From NCBI RefSeq assembly GCF_015999245.1, contig NZ_JAEAMR010000004.1, positions 237,819 to 301,818 of the forward strand: 64,000 nt of DNA, in the 5' to 3' direction. The notes under the pieces were generated by a model, which was not told the origin of the DNA, did no database searches, and was given only the letters and a program-made list of their open reading frames with translations. Both the position numbers and the translations under genes were made by a program. Source of the DNA: Streptomyces sp. AV19. GTDB lineage: Bacteria; Actinomycetota; Actinomycetes; Streptomycetales; Streptomycetaceae. The first letter of the stretch is position 1. The number at the start of each line of letters is the position of its first letter. This document shows, in pieces, positions 1 through 10,616 of this stretch.

Positions 1-1322
1 GGCGAACGTCCCGCGCCGGGGGCGGCGTCGGGACGTTCGCCGGCGCGCAGGGTGGGTGCCCCGGGAGTGCCCGGATCCGCCGCACCCTCCGGCGTTCCGG
101 GCGTGGGACCGCCCATCCCCCGTACCGCCGCGCGGAGTTCGCCTGTGGCCGCCAGGGGCGCCCGGGCCGCGTCCGTGCCCGGCGCGGCCTCCGGCACGCC
201 GGATTCCCCGGCGCCCGCTGCGGGCGTCCCGGGTATCGCCCGGCCCCGGGCGCCCGCCGAGGGCGCCTCCCCGGGGCCGGGGGCCGTACGCCCCGCACCC
301 TCGGGGGCCGCGCCCGCCCCGGGCGCCTCCGCGTCCAGGACCTCGAAGTACCGCTCCGTCGCCGTCGCCGACTCGTTCGCCACCGCAAGCAGGAAGCCCA
401 TCGACTCCACCGGCCAGCGCAGGGCCAGGGCCGTCGAGAGGAAGGCCACCAGGGCGCCGGCCGTCAGCGTCCCGTCGGCGACCTGCCGGACGCCGAGGAC
501 CAGCGCCGTGCCGATCGCCAGCTCCGGCAGGATCATGATCAGGGCCCAGAGCACGCCCAGCAGGCCCGCCTTGTGGAGCTCCGTCGCGCGGAGCCGGGCG
601 GTCAGGGCGGCGAAGGCGCGCTCCTGCGCGCGGTGCCGGCCGAAGCCCTTGGTGACGCGGATGCCGAGGACGCTCTCCTCCACCACCGTGGTCAGGTCGC
701 CGAGCCGGTCCTGCGCGGTGCGCGCGGCCCGCGTGTAGCGCTCCTCGAAGGAGTGGCAGAGGATGACCAGGGGGACGACCGGGGCGAGCAGCACCAGGCC
801 CAGCGTCCACCGCTGGAGCAGCAGGATGACGAAACCGACGGTGATCGTCAGCCCGTTGACCACCAGGAACGTCACCACGAAGGCCAGGAATATCCGCAGC
901 AGCATCAGGTCGGTGGTGGCGCGGGAGAGCAACTGGCCGGAGGGCCAGCGGTCGTGGAAGGCGACGGGCAGCCGCTGGAGGTGCCGGTAGAGCGCGGACC
1001 GCATGGCCGCCTCGACCTCGGCCAGCGGACGCGCCACCAGCATCCGCCGCAGGCCGAACAGCCCGGCCTCCAGCAGGCCGAGCACCAGGATCGCCAGGCC
1101 GCCCAGCCACACCCCCGACGGGTCGCGGTCGGCGATCGGGCCGTCCACGATCTGCTTGAGGGCGAGCGGGATGACCAGGCTCGTCGACGAGGCCACCACG
1201 GTCACGGCCAGGCTCGCGGCCAGTCTGCCGCGCGCCGGGCGCACGAACGGCCACAGGCGCAGCAGCGAGCGCACGGGGGAGCGGCGCGCGGCGGATCCGG
1301 AGGGTTCACTGTGTGCGGTCAT
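1..1322 (-). CDS. ABC exporter, membrane-domain half (runs off the window start)
   Basis: Reading leftward from an ATG at 1322, the frame stays open to the window edge (about 440 residues). The first ~325 residues look like the six-helix membrane domain of a type IV (ABCB/MsbA-like) exporter: a charged N-terminus, hydrophobic segments such as LAASLAVTVVASSTSLVIPL, and a coupling region with RATTDLMLLR and VVEESVLGIRVTKGF. The expected nucleotide-binding domain would lie outside the window, so substrate and direction are inferred from family only. After the motif YFEVLDAEAPG (near 350 to 320) the protein enters a Pro/Ala/Gly-rich stretch of at least 110 residues with no ATPase motifs, an unusually long linker for this family. 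The ribosome-binding site is weak. Its start lies 34 bp downstream of the glgX stop on the same strand. Confidence 0.8.
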   Translation of the reverse strand, partial: MTAHSEPSGSAARRSPVRSLLRLWPFVRPARGRLAASLAVTVVASSTSLVIPLALKQIVDGPIADRDPSGVWLGGLAILVLGLLEAGLFGLRRMLVARPLAEVEAAMRSALYRHLQRLPVAFHDRWPSGQLLSRATTDLMLLRIFLAFVVTFLVVNGLTITVGFVILLLQRWTLGLVLLAPVVPLVILCHSFEERYTRAARTAQDRLGDLTTVVEESVLGIRVTKGFGRHRAQERAFAALTARLRATELHKAGLLGVLWALIMILPELAIGTALVLGVRQVADGTLTAGALVAFLSTALALRWPVESMGFLLAVANESATATERYFEVLDAEAPGAGAAPEGAGRTAPGPGEAPSAGARGRAIPGTPAAGAGESGVPEAAPGTDAARAPLAATGELRAAVRGMGGPTPGTPEGAADPGTPGAPTLRAGERPDAAPGAGRS

Positions 1323-1356
1323 CAGGAGCGAGCGTACGGTTCGCCACTGACACCGC

Positions 1357-3675
<2,319 letters not shown>

Positions 3676-3887
3676 GTGTTCGCCTCCGGCGGCTCTCGGA
3701 CGGCGCGCCGGGCACCCGGCTTCCCGTTCCCGGTGTCTGGCGGTGCGGCCTCGGCCCTCGTCCGGGGGCCTTGTGGGGTTTCCTTCCCACTCCTGCCCGG
3801 TTCCGCGCATGCGCTCACACGTGTGATCGGGGACAGCAAGCGAGTGCCCTGTCGTTTCCCGGGAGGAACCGTGTCGTTGGGACGGGT

Positions 3888-5132
3888 GTGACAGGATTTG
3901 CCCCCTCGTATACCCTCCCGCGTACCCTCCGCGGACTGTGCGCGCTCACCGCCCTCGCCGTGCTCTGCGGGTGTGCCGCGGAGGCCCCGCGGGCCGTCGT
4001 CCCCCCGCGTACGACGCCCCGGGACGACCCGCGCCCGGCCGTCGCGCCCGCGCTGATCCGCGTCACCCCGCGCAACGGCGCGCGCGACGTCCGCGCGGCG
4101 GACCGGTTCGAGGTGCGGGTGCGGGAGGGCAGGCTGGAGAAGGTGCGCGCGGTGCGGATCCGCGGCGGCGTCCGCAAACCGGTCAGGGGGCGGATCTCCC
4201 CGGACGGGCACAGCTGGTACCCCAGGGGCCCGGTCGCGCTCGCCGCCCGCTACAGCGTCGACGCCGTGGCCCGGGACGCGGCGGGCCACCGCACCACCCG
4301 GCACAGCGAGTTCAGGACGTACGTGCCGGAGCACCGCTTCACCGCTTCCTTCGTCCCGGCGCCGGGGGCCACGGTCGGCACGGGCATGATCGTCTCGTTC
4401 GCGTTCAGCCGCCCGGTGGCCGACCGGGTCGCGGTGGAGCGGGCCGTCCGCATCACCTCGCGGCCGAGCACGGAGATCTCCGGGCACTGGTTCGGCTCCT
4501 CGCGGCTGGACTTCCGGCCGCGCCGGCGCTGGGCGCCGGGCAGCGTGGTCACCGTCGACCTGCGCCTGCGCGACGTGCGCGGGGCGCCCGGCGTCTACGG
4601 GCTCCAGCGCCGGAAGTCCACCTTCGCCGTGGGCCGGGACCAGGTGAGCACGGTGGACGCCGCGGCGCACACCCTGCGGGTGGTGCGCGGCGGCCGGACG
4701 CTGCGGACGCTGCCCGTCACGGCCGGCGGCCCGGGCCGCGAGACCTACGCGGGGGCGATGGTCATCAGCGAGAAGTCCCCGGTGACCCGGATGAACGGCG
4801 GCACGGTGGGCTTCGGCGGCGAGTACGACATCACGGACGTGCCGCACGCGATGCGGCTGACCGACAGCGGGACGTTCCTGCACGGCAACTACTGGGCGCC
4901 GCCCGCGGTGTTCGGGGTCCGCAACATCAGCCACGGCTGCGTCGGCCTCCCGGACACCGATCCCGGCGGCGCCGCCACCCCGGCGGGCTGGTTCTACGGC
5001 GTCTCCCTCGTGGGGGACCTGGTCCGGGTGATCAACTCCGGGCAGCGCCGGGCCCTCGCGGACAACGGGCTCGGTGGCTGGAACCTGACGTGGGAACAGT
5101 GGCGCGCGGGCTCCGCGCTGGGGGTGGATTGA
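3888..5132 (+). CDS. L,D-transpeptidase lipoprotein (YkuD domain), paralogue 1
   Basis: This is a 414-residue exported enzyme that should form 3-3 (L,D) cross-links in peptidoglycan or attach proteins to it. A signal sequence ends in a lipobox-like LAVLCGC, so it is probably a lipoprotein. Two immunoglobulin-like domains follow, including the conserved PHWFG-like segment GHWFGSSRLDFRP. The C-terminal YkuD domain has the His of TFLHGNYW and the catalytic Cys near residue 351 in SHGCVGL. I chose the GTG at 3888 because it gives a normal-length signal peptide; no strong ribosome-binding site stands close by, and the longer upstream frame is Arg-rich. The next gene is a close paralogue. The pair is typical of actinobacteria, which rely heavily on 3-3 cross-links. 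Confidence 0.9.
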   Translation: MTGFAPSYTLPRTLRGLCALTALAVLCGCAAEAPRAVVPPRTTPRDDPRPAVAPALIRVTPRNGARDVRAADRFEVRVREGRLEKVRAVRIRGGVRKPVRGRISPDGHSWYPRGPVALAARYSVDAVARDAAGHRTTRHSEFRTYVPEHRFTASFVPAPGATVGTGMIVSFAFSRPVADRVAVERAVRITSRPSTEISGHWFGSSRLDFRPRRRWAPGSVVTVDLRLRDVRGAPGVYGLQRRKSTFAVGRDQVSTVDAAAHTLRVVRGGRTLRTLPVTAGGPGRETYAGAMVISEKSPVTRMNGGTVGFGGEYDITDVPHAMRLTDSGTFLHGNYWAPPAVFGVRNISHGCVGLPDTDPGGAATPAGWFYGVSLVGDLVRVINSGQRRALADNGLGGWNLTWEQWRAGSALGVD

Positions 5133-5294
5133 CCCGGTCGGCACGGTATGACCGGGGCCCGCGCGGCACTTGGAATGCAACGGTGACCATCACGAGGCCG
5201 GACGTGTCCGATGCGTATGGTTATCTATCGCCATGCGCGGATGCCGCGCTTCGGGGGCGCCGCGGGGCGGCGGGTGCGATAGGAGAAAACCGTA

Positions 5295-6530
5295 GTGAAC
5301 GTGCAGCCGATATCCGGAAGAACCAGGACAAGAGGTCGCCGGAGTGTGCTGTCCGCCGTGCTGCTGGGCACGGTGCTGACCGTCACCACCGCCTGTGGCG
5401 GTGACGGAGGATCCGACGCCGACGGCAAGAAGGCCGGCGGGAAGACGGTCCCCGACGGGCCGTCGCAGGCCGTGGTGGCGATCGCCGTCAAGGACGGCGC
5501 GACCGAGGTGAGGACGAGCGGCGCGCTCAAGGTCACCGCGGAGAAGGGGAGTCTGACCTCGGTCAAGGTCTCCGACGGCAAGGGCCGGTTCGTCGACGGG
5601 AAGATATCCGCCGGCGGCGCCAGCTGGGAGCCCTCCATACACCTGGCCTCCGGCACCAAGTACACGGTGGACGCGATAGCCAAGGACAAGGAAGGCCGCG
5701 AGTCCGCCAAGCACGCCAGCTTCACCACCCTCACCCCGCAGAACACCTTCGCCGCCTACTTCACGCCCGAGGACGGCAGCACCGTCGGCGTGGGCATGCC
5801 GGTCTCGCTCAACTTCAGCCGGGGCATCACCGACCCCGCGGCCGTCGAGCGCGCGGTCAAGGTGACCGCCGAGCCGGCCGTCGACATCAAGCCCCACTGG
5901 TTCGGCAACGACCGCCTCGACTTCCGCCCCGAGAAGTACTGGGCCGCCGGCACCAAGGTGACGCTCCACCTCAACCTCGACGGCGTCCAGGGCCGCCCGG
6001 GCGTCTACGGCAAGCAGAACAAGACCGTGAAGTTCACCGTCGGCCGCAGCCAGGTCAGCACCGTGGACGCCAAGTCGCACACCATGAAGGTCGAGCGCGA
6101 CGGCAAGGTCGTCAGGACCATCCCGATATCGGCCGGCGCCCCCGCCAACCCGACCTACAACGGTCGGATGGTCATCAGCGAGAAGTACGAAGTGACGCGG
6201 ATGAACGGCGACACGGTCGGCTTCGGCGGCGAGTACGACATCAAGGACGTGCCGCACGCGATGCGCCTGTCCACCTCCGGCACCTTCATCCACGGCAACT
6301 ACTGGTCGGGCTCGGACACCTTCGGCTCGGCCAACGCCAGCCACGGCTGCGTCGGCCTGGAGGACCGGCGCGGCGGCGGCGACCCGTCGGCGCCCGGCGC
6401 CTGGTTCTTCAAGAACTCCCTGATCGGTGACGTCGTCGTGGTCAAGAACTCCAATGACAAAACGATCCAGCCGGGGAACGGCCTCAACGGCTGGAACATG
6501 AGCTGGGCGGAGTGGACGAAGAGCAGCTGA
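5295..6530 (+). CDS. L,D-transpeptidase lipoprotein (YkuD domain), paralogue 2
   Basis: A 411-residue paralogue of the gene just upstream with the same architecture: lipoprotein signal (lipobox region VTTAC followed by GGDGG), two Ig-like domains and a YkuD domain. The catalytic His (TFIHGNYW) and Cys near residue 352 (SHGCVGLEDR) are conserved, so it should also catalyse L,D-transpeptidation outside the membrane. The GTG start at 5295 has AGGAG at 5281-5285, nine bases away. This copy uses far more lysine than paralogue 1, which is Arg-rich, although the catalytic domains are closely alike; the two have therefore drifted in surface charge. A 162-bp gap separates the genes, so the second may have its own promoter. 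A long hairpin follows the stop. Confidence 0.93.
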   Translation: MNVQPISGRTRTRGRRSVLSAVLLGTVLTVTTACGGDGGSDADGKKAGGKTVPDGPSQAVVAIAVKDGATEVRTSGALKVTAEKGSLTSVKVSDGKGRFVDGKISAGGASWEPSIHLASGTKYTVDAIAKDKEGRESAKHASFTTLTPQNTFAAYFTPEDGSTVGVGMPVSLNFSRGITDPAAVERAVKVTAEPAVDIKPHWFGNDRLDFRPEKYWAAGTKVTLHLNLDGVQGRPGVYGKQNKTVKFTVGRSQVSTVDAKSHTMKVERDGKVVRTIPISAGAPANPTYNGRMVISEKYEVTRMNGDTVGFGGEYDIKDVPHAMRLSTSGTFIHGNYWSGSDTFGSANASHGCVGLEDRRGGGDPSAPGAWFFKNSLIGDVVVVKNSNDKTIQPGNGLNGWNMSWAEWTKSS

Positions 6531-6545
6531 CGTCCGCGCGGACAC

Positions 6546-6585
6546 CGACGGCCCGATGCGTGTGACCGCACGCACCGGGCCGTCG
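6546..6585. terminator. Hairpin after L,D-transpeptidase 2
   Basis: CGACGGCCCG (6546-6555) pairs perfectly with CGGGCCGTCG (6576-6585), and an inner TGCGTG/CACGCA stem extends it. It lies 15 bp after the stop. No T tract follows, which is common in high-GC actinobacteria. Confidence 0.65.
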
Positions 6586-6644
6586 CCGTTCCCCCGCGCC
6601 GCAGGGCCCGTGCCGACCCATCGGACACGCCCTAACCTGGCGCC

Positions 6645-7412
6645 ATGACTGTGCATTGTGAGGTCGCGGAAGGCGTCGGCACCGTCCGGCTCGACCGTCC
6701 GCCGATGAACGCGCTGGACATCGCCACCCAGGACCGGCTGCTGGAGCTGGCCGGGGAGCTGACCCGCCGCACGGACGTGCGCGCGGTCGTGATCTGGGGC
6801 GGGGAGAAGGTGTTCGCGGCGGGCGCGGACATCAAGGAGATGCGGGACATGGACCACGCGGGCATGATCGCCCGGTCCCGCGCCCTGCAGGACGCCTTCA
6901 CCGCCGTCGCGCGCATCCCCAAGCCCGTCGTCGCCGCCGTCACCGGCTACGCCCTGGGCGGCGGCTGCGAACTGGCGCTCTGCGCCGACTTCCGCATCGC
7001 CGCCGACAACGCCAGGCTCGGCCAGCCGGAGATCCTGCTCGGCCTGATCCCGGGCGCGGGCGGCACCCAGCGCCTCGCCCGGCTCATCGGCCCCTCCAAG
7101 GCCAAGGACCTCATCTTCACCGGGCGTCAGGTGAAGGCGGACGAGGCCCTCGCGCTCGGCCTGGTGGACCGCGTCGTCCCCGCCGCCGAGGTGTACGAGC
7201 AGGCGCACGCCTGGGCGGCGAAGCTGGCCGCCGGGCCCGCCATCGCGCTGCGGGCCGCGAAGGAAGCGGTGGACGCCGGGCTGGAGACGGACATCGACAC
7301 CGGACTGGCCATCGAACGCAACTGGTTTGCGGGCTTGTTCGCCACCGAGGACCGGGAGATCGGCATGCGCAGCTTCGTCGAGGACGGCCCCGGCAAGGCC
7401 AAGTTCGTCTGA
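6645..7412 (+). CDS. Enoyl-CoA hydratase/isomerase family protein
   Basis: A 255-residue crotonase-fold enzyme expected to hydrate 2-enoyl-CoA thioesters in beta-oxidation or a related CoA pathway. Diagnostic motifs are the oxyanion-hole segment KVFAAGADIKEM, the ALGGGCELALCADFRIAA signature, and the catalytic-loop region GAGGTQRLARLIG. The length is normal. The ATG at 6645 has little Shine-Dalgarno sequence, so translation may be leaderless or weak. It stands alone between two hairpins, with no neighbouring CoA-metabolism gene to define the substrate, so the exact reaction (hydratase versus isomerase) is open. Confidence 0.9.
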   Translation: MTVHCEVAEGVGTVRLDRPPMNALDIATQDRLLELAGELTRRTDVRAVVIWGGEKVFAAGADIKEMRDMDHAGMIARSRALQDAFTAVARIPKPVVAAVTGYALGGGCELALCADFRIAADNARLGQPEILLGLIPGAGGTQRLARLIGPSKAKDLIFTGRQVKADEALALGLVDRVVPAAEVYEQAHAWAAKLAAGPAIALRAAKEAVDAGLETDIDTGLAIERNWFAGLFATEDREIGMRSFVEDGPGKAKFV

Positions 7413-7456
7413 GCCCGCCCCGAAGTGGGGCCGGAAAAGGGTGAATTGGCAGGGGC

Positions 7457-7490
7457 GGGCGGAGCGTGTCCGGAAGGGCGCGCTCCGCCC
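7457..7490. terminator. Hairpin after the enoyl-CoA hydratase gene
   Basis: GGGCGGAGCG (7457-7466) and CGCTCCGCCC (7481-7490) form a perfect 10-bp stem with a 14-nt loop, 45 bp beyond the stop. The remaining bases up to 7722 hold no gene I can support; the promoter of the next gene should lie here. Confidence 0.6.
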
Positions 7491-7722
7491 GTTGCCTCTT
7501 GTGGGGGAATTCCCCGGGAAGCGCCGACCCCTTCGGGCGACCCCTCCGCGACCGCCCGGCGATCAGTGGGTGCTCCGTGGTCGCCGCAGGTCAGTTGGGG
7601 TTTGCCAGAGGTGGGGGGGCCGCTGGCATATGTCATCGCGGACCCTCGGAGGGATCTCTTCCGGAAAACCGAATCCGAAGGTTCCACTCCCCGGCGGCTG
7701 TTCGGCGGCCATCATGGGGGGC

Positions 7723-8226
7723 ATGGCGGGTCTGGAGGGAACGGAGCAGCCACGGCGCGGGGCGGTCACGGCCGCGGTGCGGTGGGCCCCGGCCGTTGAC
7801 GACGAACTGGCGCTCAAGGCGCTCGAGCTGTACGGCGATCCCACCCTCGGTGAAGTCCGGCTGCCGTCCTGTCCGGAGTCCACGGTCGCGGCCCGGCGGC
7901 TGACGCACTGGGCGGTGGTGAGCCACTGGGGCCTCTCGGCGCAACTGGCCGAGCACGCCGTCCTGCTGGTCTCCGAGCTCGTGGGCAACGCCGTCCGGCA
8001 CACCGGGGCCCGGCACTTCGGGCTGCGGGCGGTGCGCCGGCGGGGCTGGGTGCGCATGGAGGTGCGCGATCCCTCCCGCGGCCTGCCGTGCCTGCTGCCG
8101 GTGCGCGGGACGGACACCAACGGCCGGGGCCTGTTCCTCGTCGACCGGCTCTCCGACCGCTGGGGCGTGGACCTGCTGGCGCGGGGCAAGACGGTGTGGT
8201 TCGAGATGCGCGTCGCCGACCGCTGA
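7723..8226 (+). CDS. Anti-sigma-factor-like ATP-binding protein (HATPase)
   Basis: A 167-residue protein of the RsbW/SpoIIAB-like single-domain ATPases that are abundant in Streptomyces. The N-box is SELVGNAVRHTG and the glycine-rich box is TNGRGLFLVDRLSDRWG; VWFEM near the C-terminus is also typical. Such proteins can bind sigma factors or anti-anti-sigma factors as serine kinases, but no partner gene is adjacent, so the target is unknown. I favour the ATG at 7723 because a G-rich stretch precedes it; an in-frame ATG at 7714 is possible. A strong hairpin follows. Confidence 0.85.
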   Translation: MAGLEGTEQPRRGAVTAAVRWAPAVDDELALKALELYGDPTLGEVRLPSCPESTVAARRLTHWAVVSHWGLSAQLAEHAVLLVSELVGNAVRHTGARHFGLRAVRRRGWVRMEVRDPSRGLPCLLPVRGTDTNGRGLFLVDRLSDRWGVDLLARGKTVWFEMRVADR

Positions 8227-8263
8227 CCCCCGTACGCGCGCCGGCCTCCGGCGCCGGTACGCC

Positions 8264-8306
8264 AAGAGGCCCCTGTCCGCCGGAGTGCGGCGAGTGGGGG
8301 CCTCTT
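8264..8306. terminator. Hairpin after the HATPase gene
   Basis: AAGAGGCCCC (8264-8273) and GGGGCCTCTT (8297-8306) are perfect inverted repeats, ending in T residues, 37 bp after the stop. This is the best-looking intrinsic terminator in the window. Confidence 0.8.
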
Positions 8307-8632
8307 CATGGCGCCGCGGAGGAATGGGGTGTGTTCCGCGGCGGTTCGACGACCGAGCCCGGGTCAATGGGGGTCGTGCCACCGACTATGGCAGACGGGA
8401 CGACGCGGAGCCAAAGCGGATTTGCGGGCATATTCGGGCAAGCCCCCCGATAACTCAGGGTAATCAAAGGTGAGATGTGCCACTCGCCTTGCATTCCATG
8501 AATGAATCCACCGCGCCTCTTATCTTTATGCGCCTTGTGGAGGCAATGGCGCGCCGGTGCTTGCGGGGCGGCCCCGACTGTGAGTGTCATGTCCCCGTCT
8601 GAGTGTTCCGACGTCCGGACCCGGGAGGCCCC
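8307..8632. other. Gene-free interval upstream of the amidase gene
   Basis: No gene is supported here. The stretch around 8450-8545 is AT-richer than its surroundings and probably holds the promoter of the amidase gene; I see no clear -35/-10 pair. Confidence 0.4.
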
Positions 8633-9358
8633 ATGGACGAGACGCCTTTGGACGACACTCCCCCGCACGAGCCCGCTCCCTCGCAGGACACCACTTCGTC
8701 CCACGACACCACCGCGCCCTCCCTGCCCCGCCGGCTCGCCATCGGCGGCGCCGTGACCCTGCTCGGCGCCGCGGCCCTGGGCGCGGCCACCGCCTTCAGC
8801 ATCGGCAGGCCGGCGGCCTCCGCGGAGTCCCGGCCGCCCGGCTCCACCTATCCGCCCACCCACTGGATACCGGCCGACCCCGCCAACTACACGGCCTCCA
8901 ACAGACCGGCCGCCTATCCCGTCGAGTACGTGGTCATCCACGTCACCCAGGAGACCTTCCCCAACACGGTCAAGATCTTCCAGAACCCCGCGGCCAAGGT
9001 CTCCGCGCACTACCTGGTCGCGTCCGCCGACGGCTACATCGGCCAGTTCGTCCGCGAACGGGACGTCGCCTGGCACGCCGGCAACTGGAACTACAACACC
9101 CGCAGCATCGGCATCGAGCACGAGGGGTGGGTGGACCGCCCCGAGTACTTCACCGACGCCCTCTACCGCTCCTCCGCCCGCCTCACCGCCGCCGTCTGCG
9201 ACCACTACGGCATCCCCCGCACCCGCGAGCGCATCATCGGCCACGTCGAGGTGCCGGGATCCACCCACACCGACCCCGGCCCGTACTGGGACTGGGACCG
9301 CTACATGCAACTGGTGGCCCATCAGCCCCCGGCCGGACGGGGCCCGCAGGGCCGCTAA
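8633..9358 (+). CDS. Exported N-acetylmuramoyl-L-alanine amidase (PGRP/amidase_2)
   Basis: A 241-residue exported peptidoglycan hydrolase predicted to cut between MurNAc and L-Ala. An acidic N-terminus of about 35 residues is followed by LPRRLAIGGAVTLLGAA, which resembles a Tat signal (paired arginines before a hydrophobic stretch). The catalytic domain carries the likely zinc ligands of the family: His in VVIHVTQ, His in IIGHVEVPG, and Asp in HTDPGPYWDW. The ATG at 8633 has GGGAGG six bases upstream. A T7-lysozyme-like amidase in this position could act in cell-wall turnover or as a secreted lytic enzyme. An EF-hand gene follows after 71 bp, but nothing ties the two functions. Confidence 0.88.
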   Translation: MDETPLDDTPPHEPAPSQDTTSSHDTTAPSLPRRLAIGGAVTLLGAAALGAATAFSIGRPAASAESRPPGSTYPPTHWIPADPANYTASNRPAAYPVEYVVIHVTQETFPNTVKIFQNPAAKVSAHYLVASADGYIGQFVRERDVAWHAGNWNYNTRSIGIEHEGWVDRPEYFTDALYRSSARLTAAVCDHYGIPRTRERIIGHVEVPGSTHTDPGPYWDWDRYMQLVAHQPPAGRGPQGR

Positions 9359-9429
9359 TCTGTGCCGGACATTCGCACGCGGCGCACACAGCACACAGCA
9401 CCGGCGCAGCACCACCAGGGGAGGCCCAC

Positions 9430-9645
9430 ATGGCTGACATCGAGGAAGCCCGCAGGATATTCGCGCGGTTCGACACCGACGGGGACGGCTTCATCACCGC
9501 GGCCGAGTACAAGAGCGCGATGGCCCGGCTCGGCGACCCGTTCGTCACCGAGCCCGTGGCCCAGGCCGTCATCAACGCCAAGGACGCCAACGGCGACGGC
9601 CTGATGTCCTTCGACGAGTTCTGGAACGCCCGGAACAAGGGCTGA
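9430..9645 (+). CDS. Small EF-hand calcium-binding protein
   Basis: A 71-residue protein with two canonical EF-hand loops, DTDGDGFITAAE and DANGDGLMSFDE, each with acidic ligands at positions 1, 3, 5 and 12. It belongs to the roughly 70-residue calcium sensors or buffers common in Streptomyces. No signal peptide is present, so it is cytoplasmic. AGGGGAGG lies just upstream of the ATG. The converging gene at 9670 begins its stop 25 bp downstream. Confidence 0.93.
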   Translation: MADIEEARRIFARFDTDGDGFITAAEYKSAMARLGDPFVTEPVAQAVINAKDANGDGLMSFDEFWNARNKG

Positions 9646-9669
9646 CCGCACCATGGCCGCCGCCCCGGG

Positions 9670-9978
9670 TCAGCGCGAGCCCCTGCGCTGCGCGCTCGCC
9701 CGGCGGCGGCCGTCGTTGCACAGCAGGCAGCGGCCCCAGCCCGGCGGCAGCGGGTCGCGCTTGTCGCCGTAAAGCGGATCCACGGCGCCCCGCGGATGCA
9801 GCGAGCAGCCCGTGGCGCCGTGCGCGGCGCCCAGGGCGCGCGCCGCGTCCAGCGCGCGGCGCAGGGCGTCGACGATCTGCGCCGTCTCCTCGGGGGACGG
9901 GTCGGACTCCAGGGTGTAGACGATGTCCGAGGCGGTGTTGAGCGCGCTGTGGAGCTCGCGAAGTTCTGCGTAACCCAT
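9670..9978 (-). CDS. Conserved small protein with four-residue Cys pairs, unknown function
   Basis: A 102-residue protein I do not recognise by name. The N-terminal half is a predicted helical segment (ELRELHSALNTASDIVYTLE then acidic helices); the C-terminal half has cysteines in CSLHPRG and CLLCNDG, which could bind zinc, and a basic tail RRRASAQRRGSR. The start is the ATG at 9978; longer upstream frames would overlap the divergent promoter of cutA. It points away from cutA, with a 64-bp shared intergenic region. Its coding-like third-position GC and the divergent arrangement support it as real. Confidence 0.7.
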   Translation of the reverse strand: MGYAELRELHSALNTASDIVYTLESDPSPEETAQIVDALRRALDAARALGAAHGATGCSLHPRGAVDPLYGDKRDPLPPGWGRCLLCNDGRRRASAQRRGSR

Positions 9979-10042
9979 GCCCGCGAGCGTACGCGGGACC
10001 ACTGACAACGCCCCGGGAACGGCCTGCGGTACGGTCGGCGCC

Positions 10043-10369
10043 ATGCACGGGACCCCGTACCTCACGGTGATGACCACCGCGCCCGGCGAGGACGTCGCCC
10101 GGCGCATCGCCGCGGGCGCCGTCGAGCGCCGGCTCGCCGCCTGCGCCCAGATCGACGGGCCGGTCACCAGCGTCTACCGGTGGCAGGGCCGCGTCGAGAC
10201 CGACGCCGAGTGGCGCGTGCTGTTCAAGACCACGGGCGAGCGGTACGCGGAGCTCGAGGCCCACATCCGCGAGGGCCACCCCTACGACGTCCCCGAGATC
10301 ATCGCCACCCCCGTCACCGCGGGCGGCGCCGACTACCTCGCCTGGATCCGCGCGGAGACCGCGCCCTAG
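10043..10369 (+). CDS. cutA: Divalent-cation tolerance protein CutA
   Basis: A 108-residue member of the trimeric CutA1 family. Motifs are the opening LTVMTTAPGEDVARRIA, the ERRLAACAQI strand, YRWQG, and HPYDVPEIIATPV. The family was linked to copper tolerance in E. coli, but its biochemical role remains unsettled. ATG at 10043 is the first start that gives family length; the frame extends upstream into the promoter region shared with the divergent gene. The 247 bp downstream (10370-10616) hold no supported gene. Confidence 0.93.
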   Translation: MHGTPYLTVMTTAPGEDVARRIAAGAVERRLAACAQIDGPVTSVYRWQGRVETDAEWRVLFKTTGERYAELEAHIREGHPYDVPEIIATPVTAGGADYLAWIRAETAP

Positions 10370-10616
10370 CGGCGGGACGGCCCTGGCGGCAGAACGGTCA
10401 GACGCCCGACGACTCCCCTCCTTTTGTCGTCGGCCGTGTGACACGAGGGAGCGCGAGCCGGACCCCCGTACCCGCCCGCACTCCGTTTCCGCCCGGTCGA
10501 GGACAGCAGCCCCGCGCCCCGGACCGCTCCAGGATGAGACACCGGACGCGCCGGGGCATAGGACGCGGTGTGCCAGCCGTGGCGCATCACGTGCCAGCGT
10601 CGTCGAAGATGGGGGC

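Noticed and set aside
8307..8632. Short open frames in the AT-richer gap
   Set aside because: No ribosome-binding site or coding bias; the stretch looks like promoter DNA.
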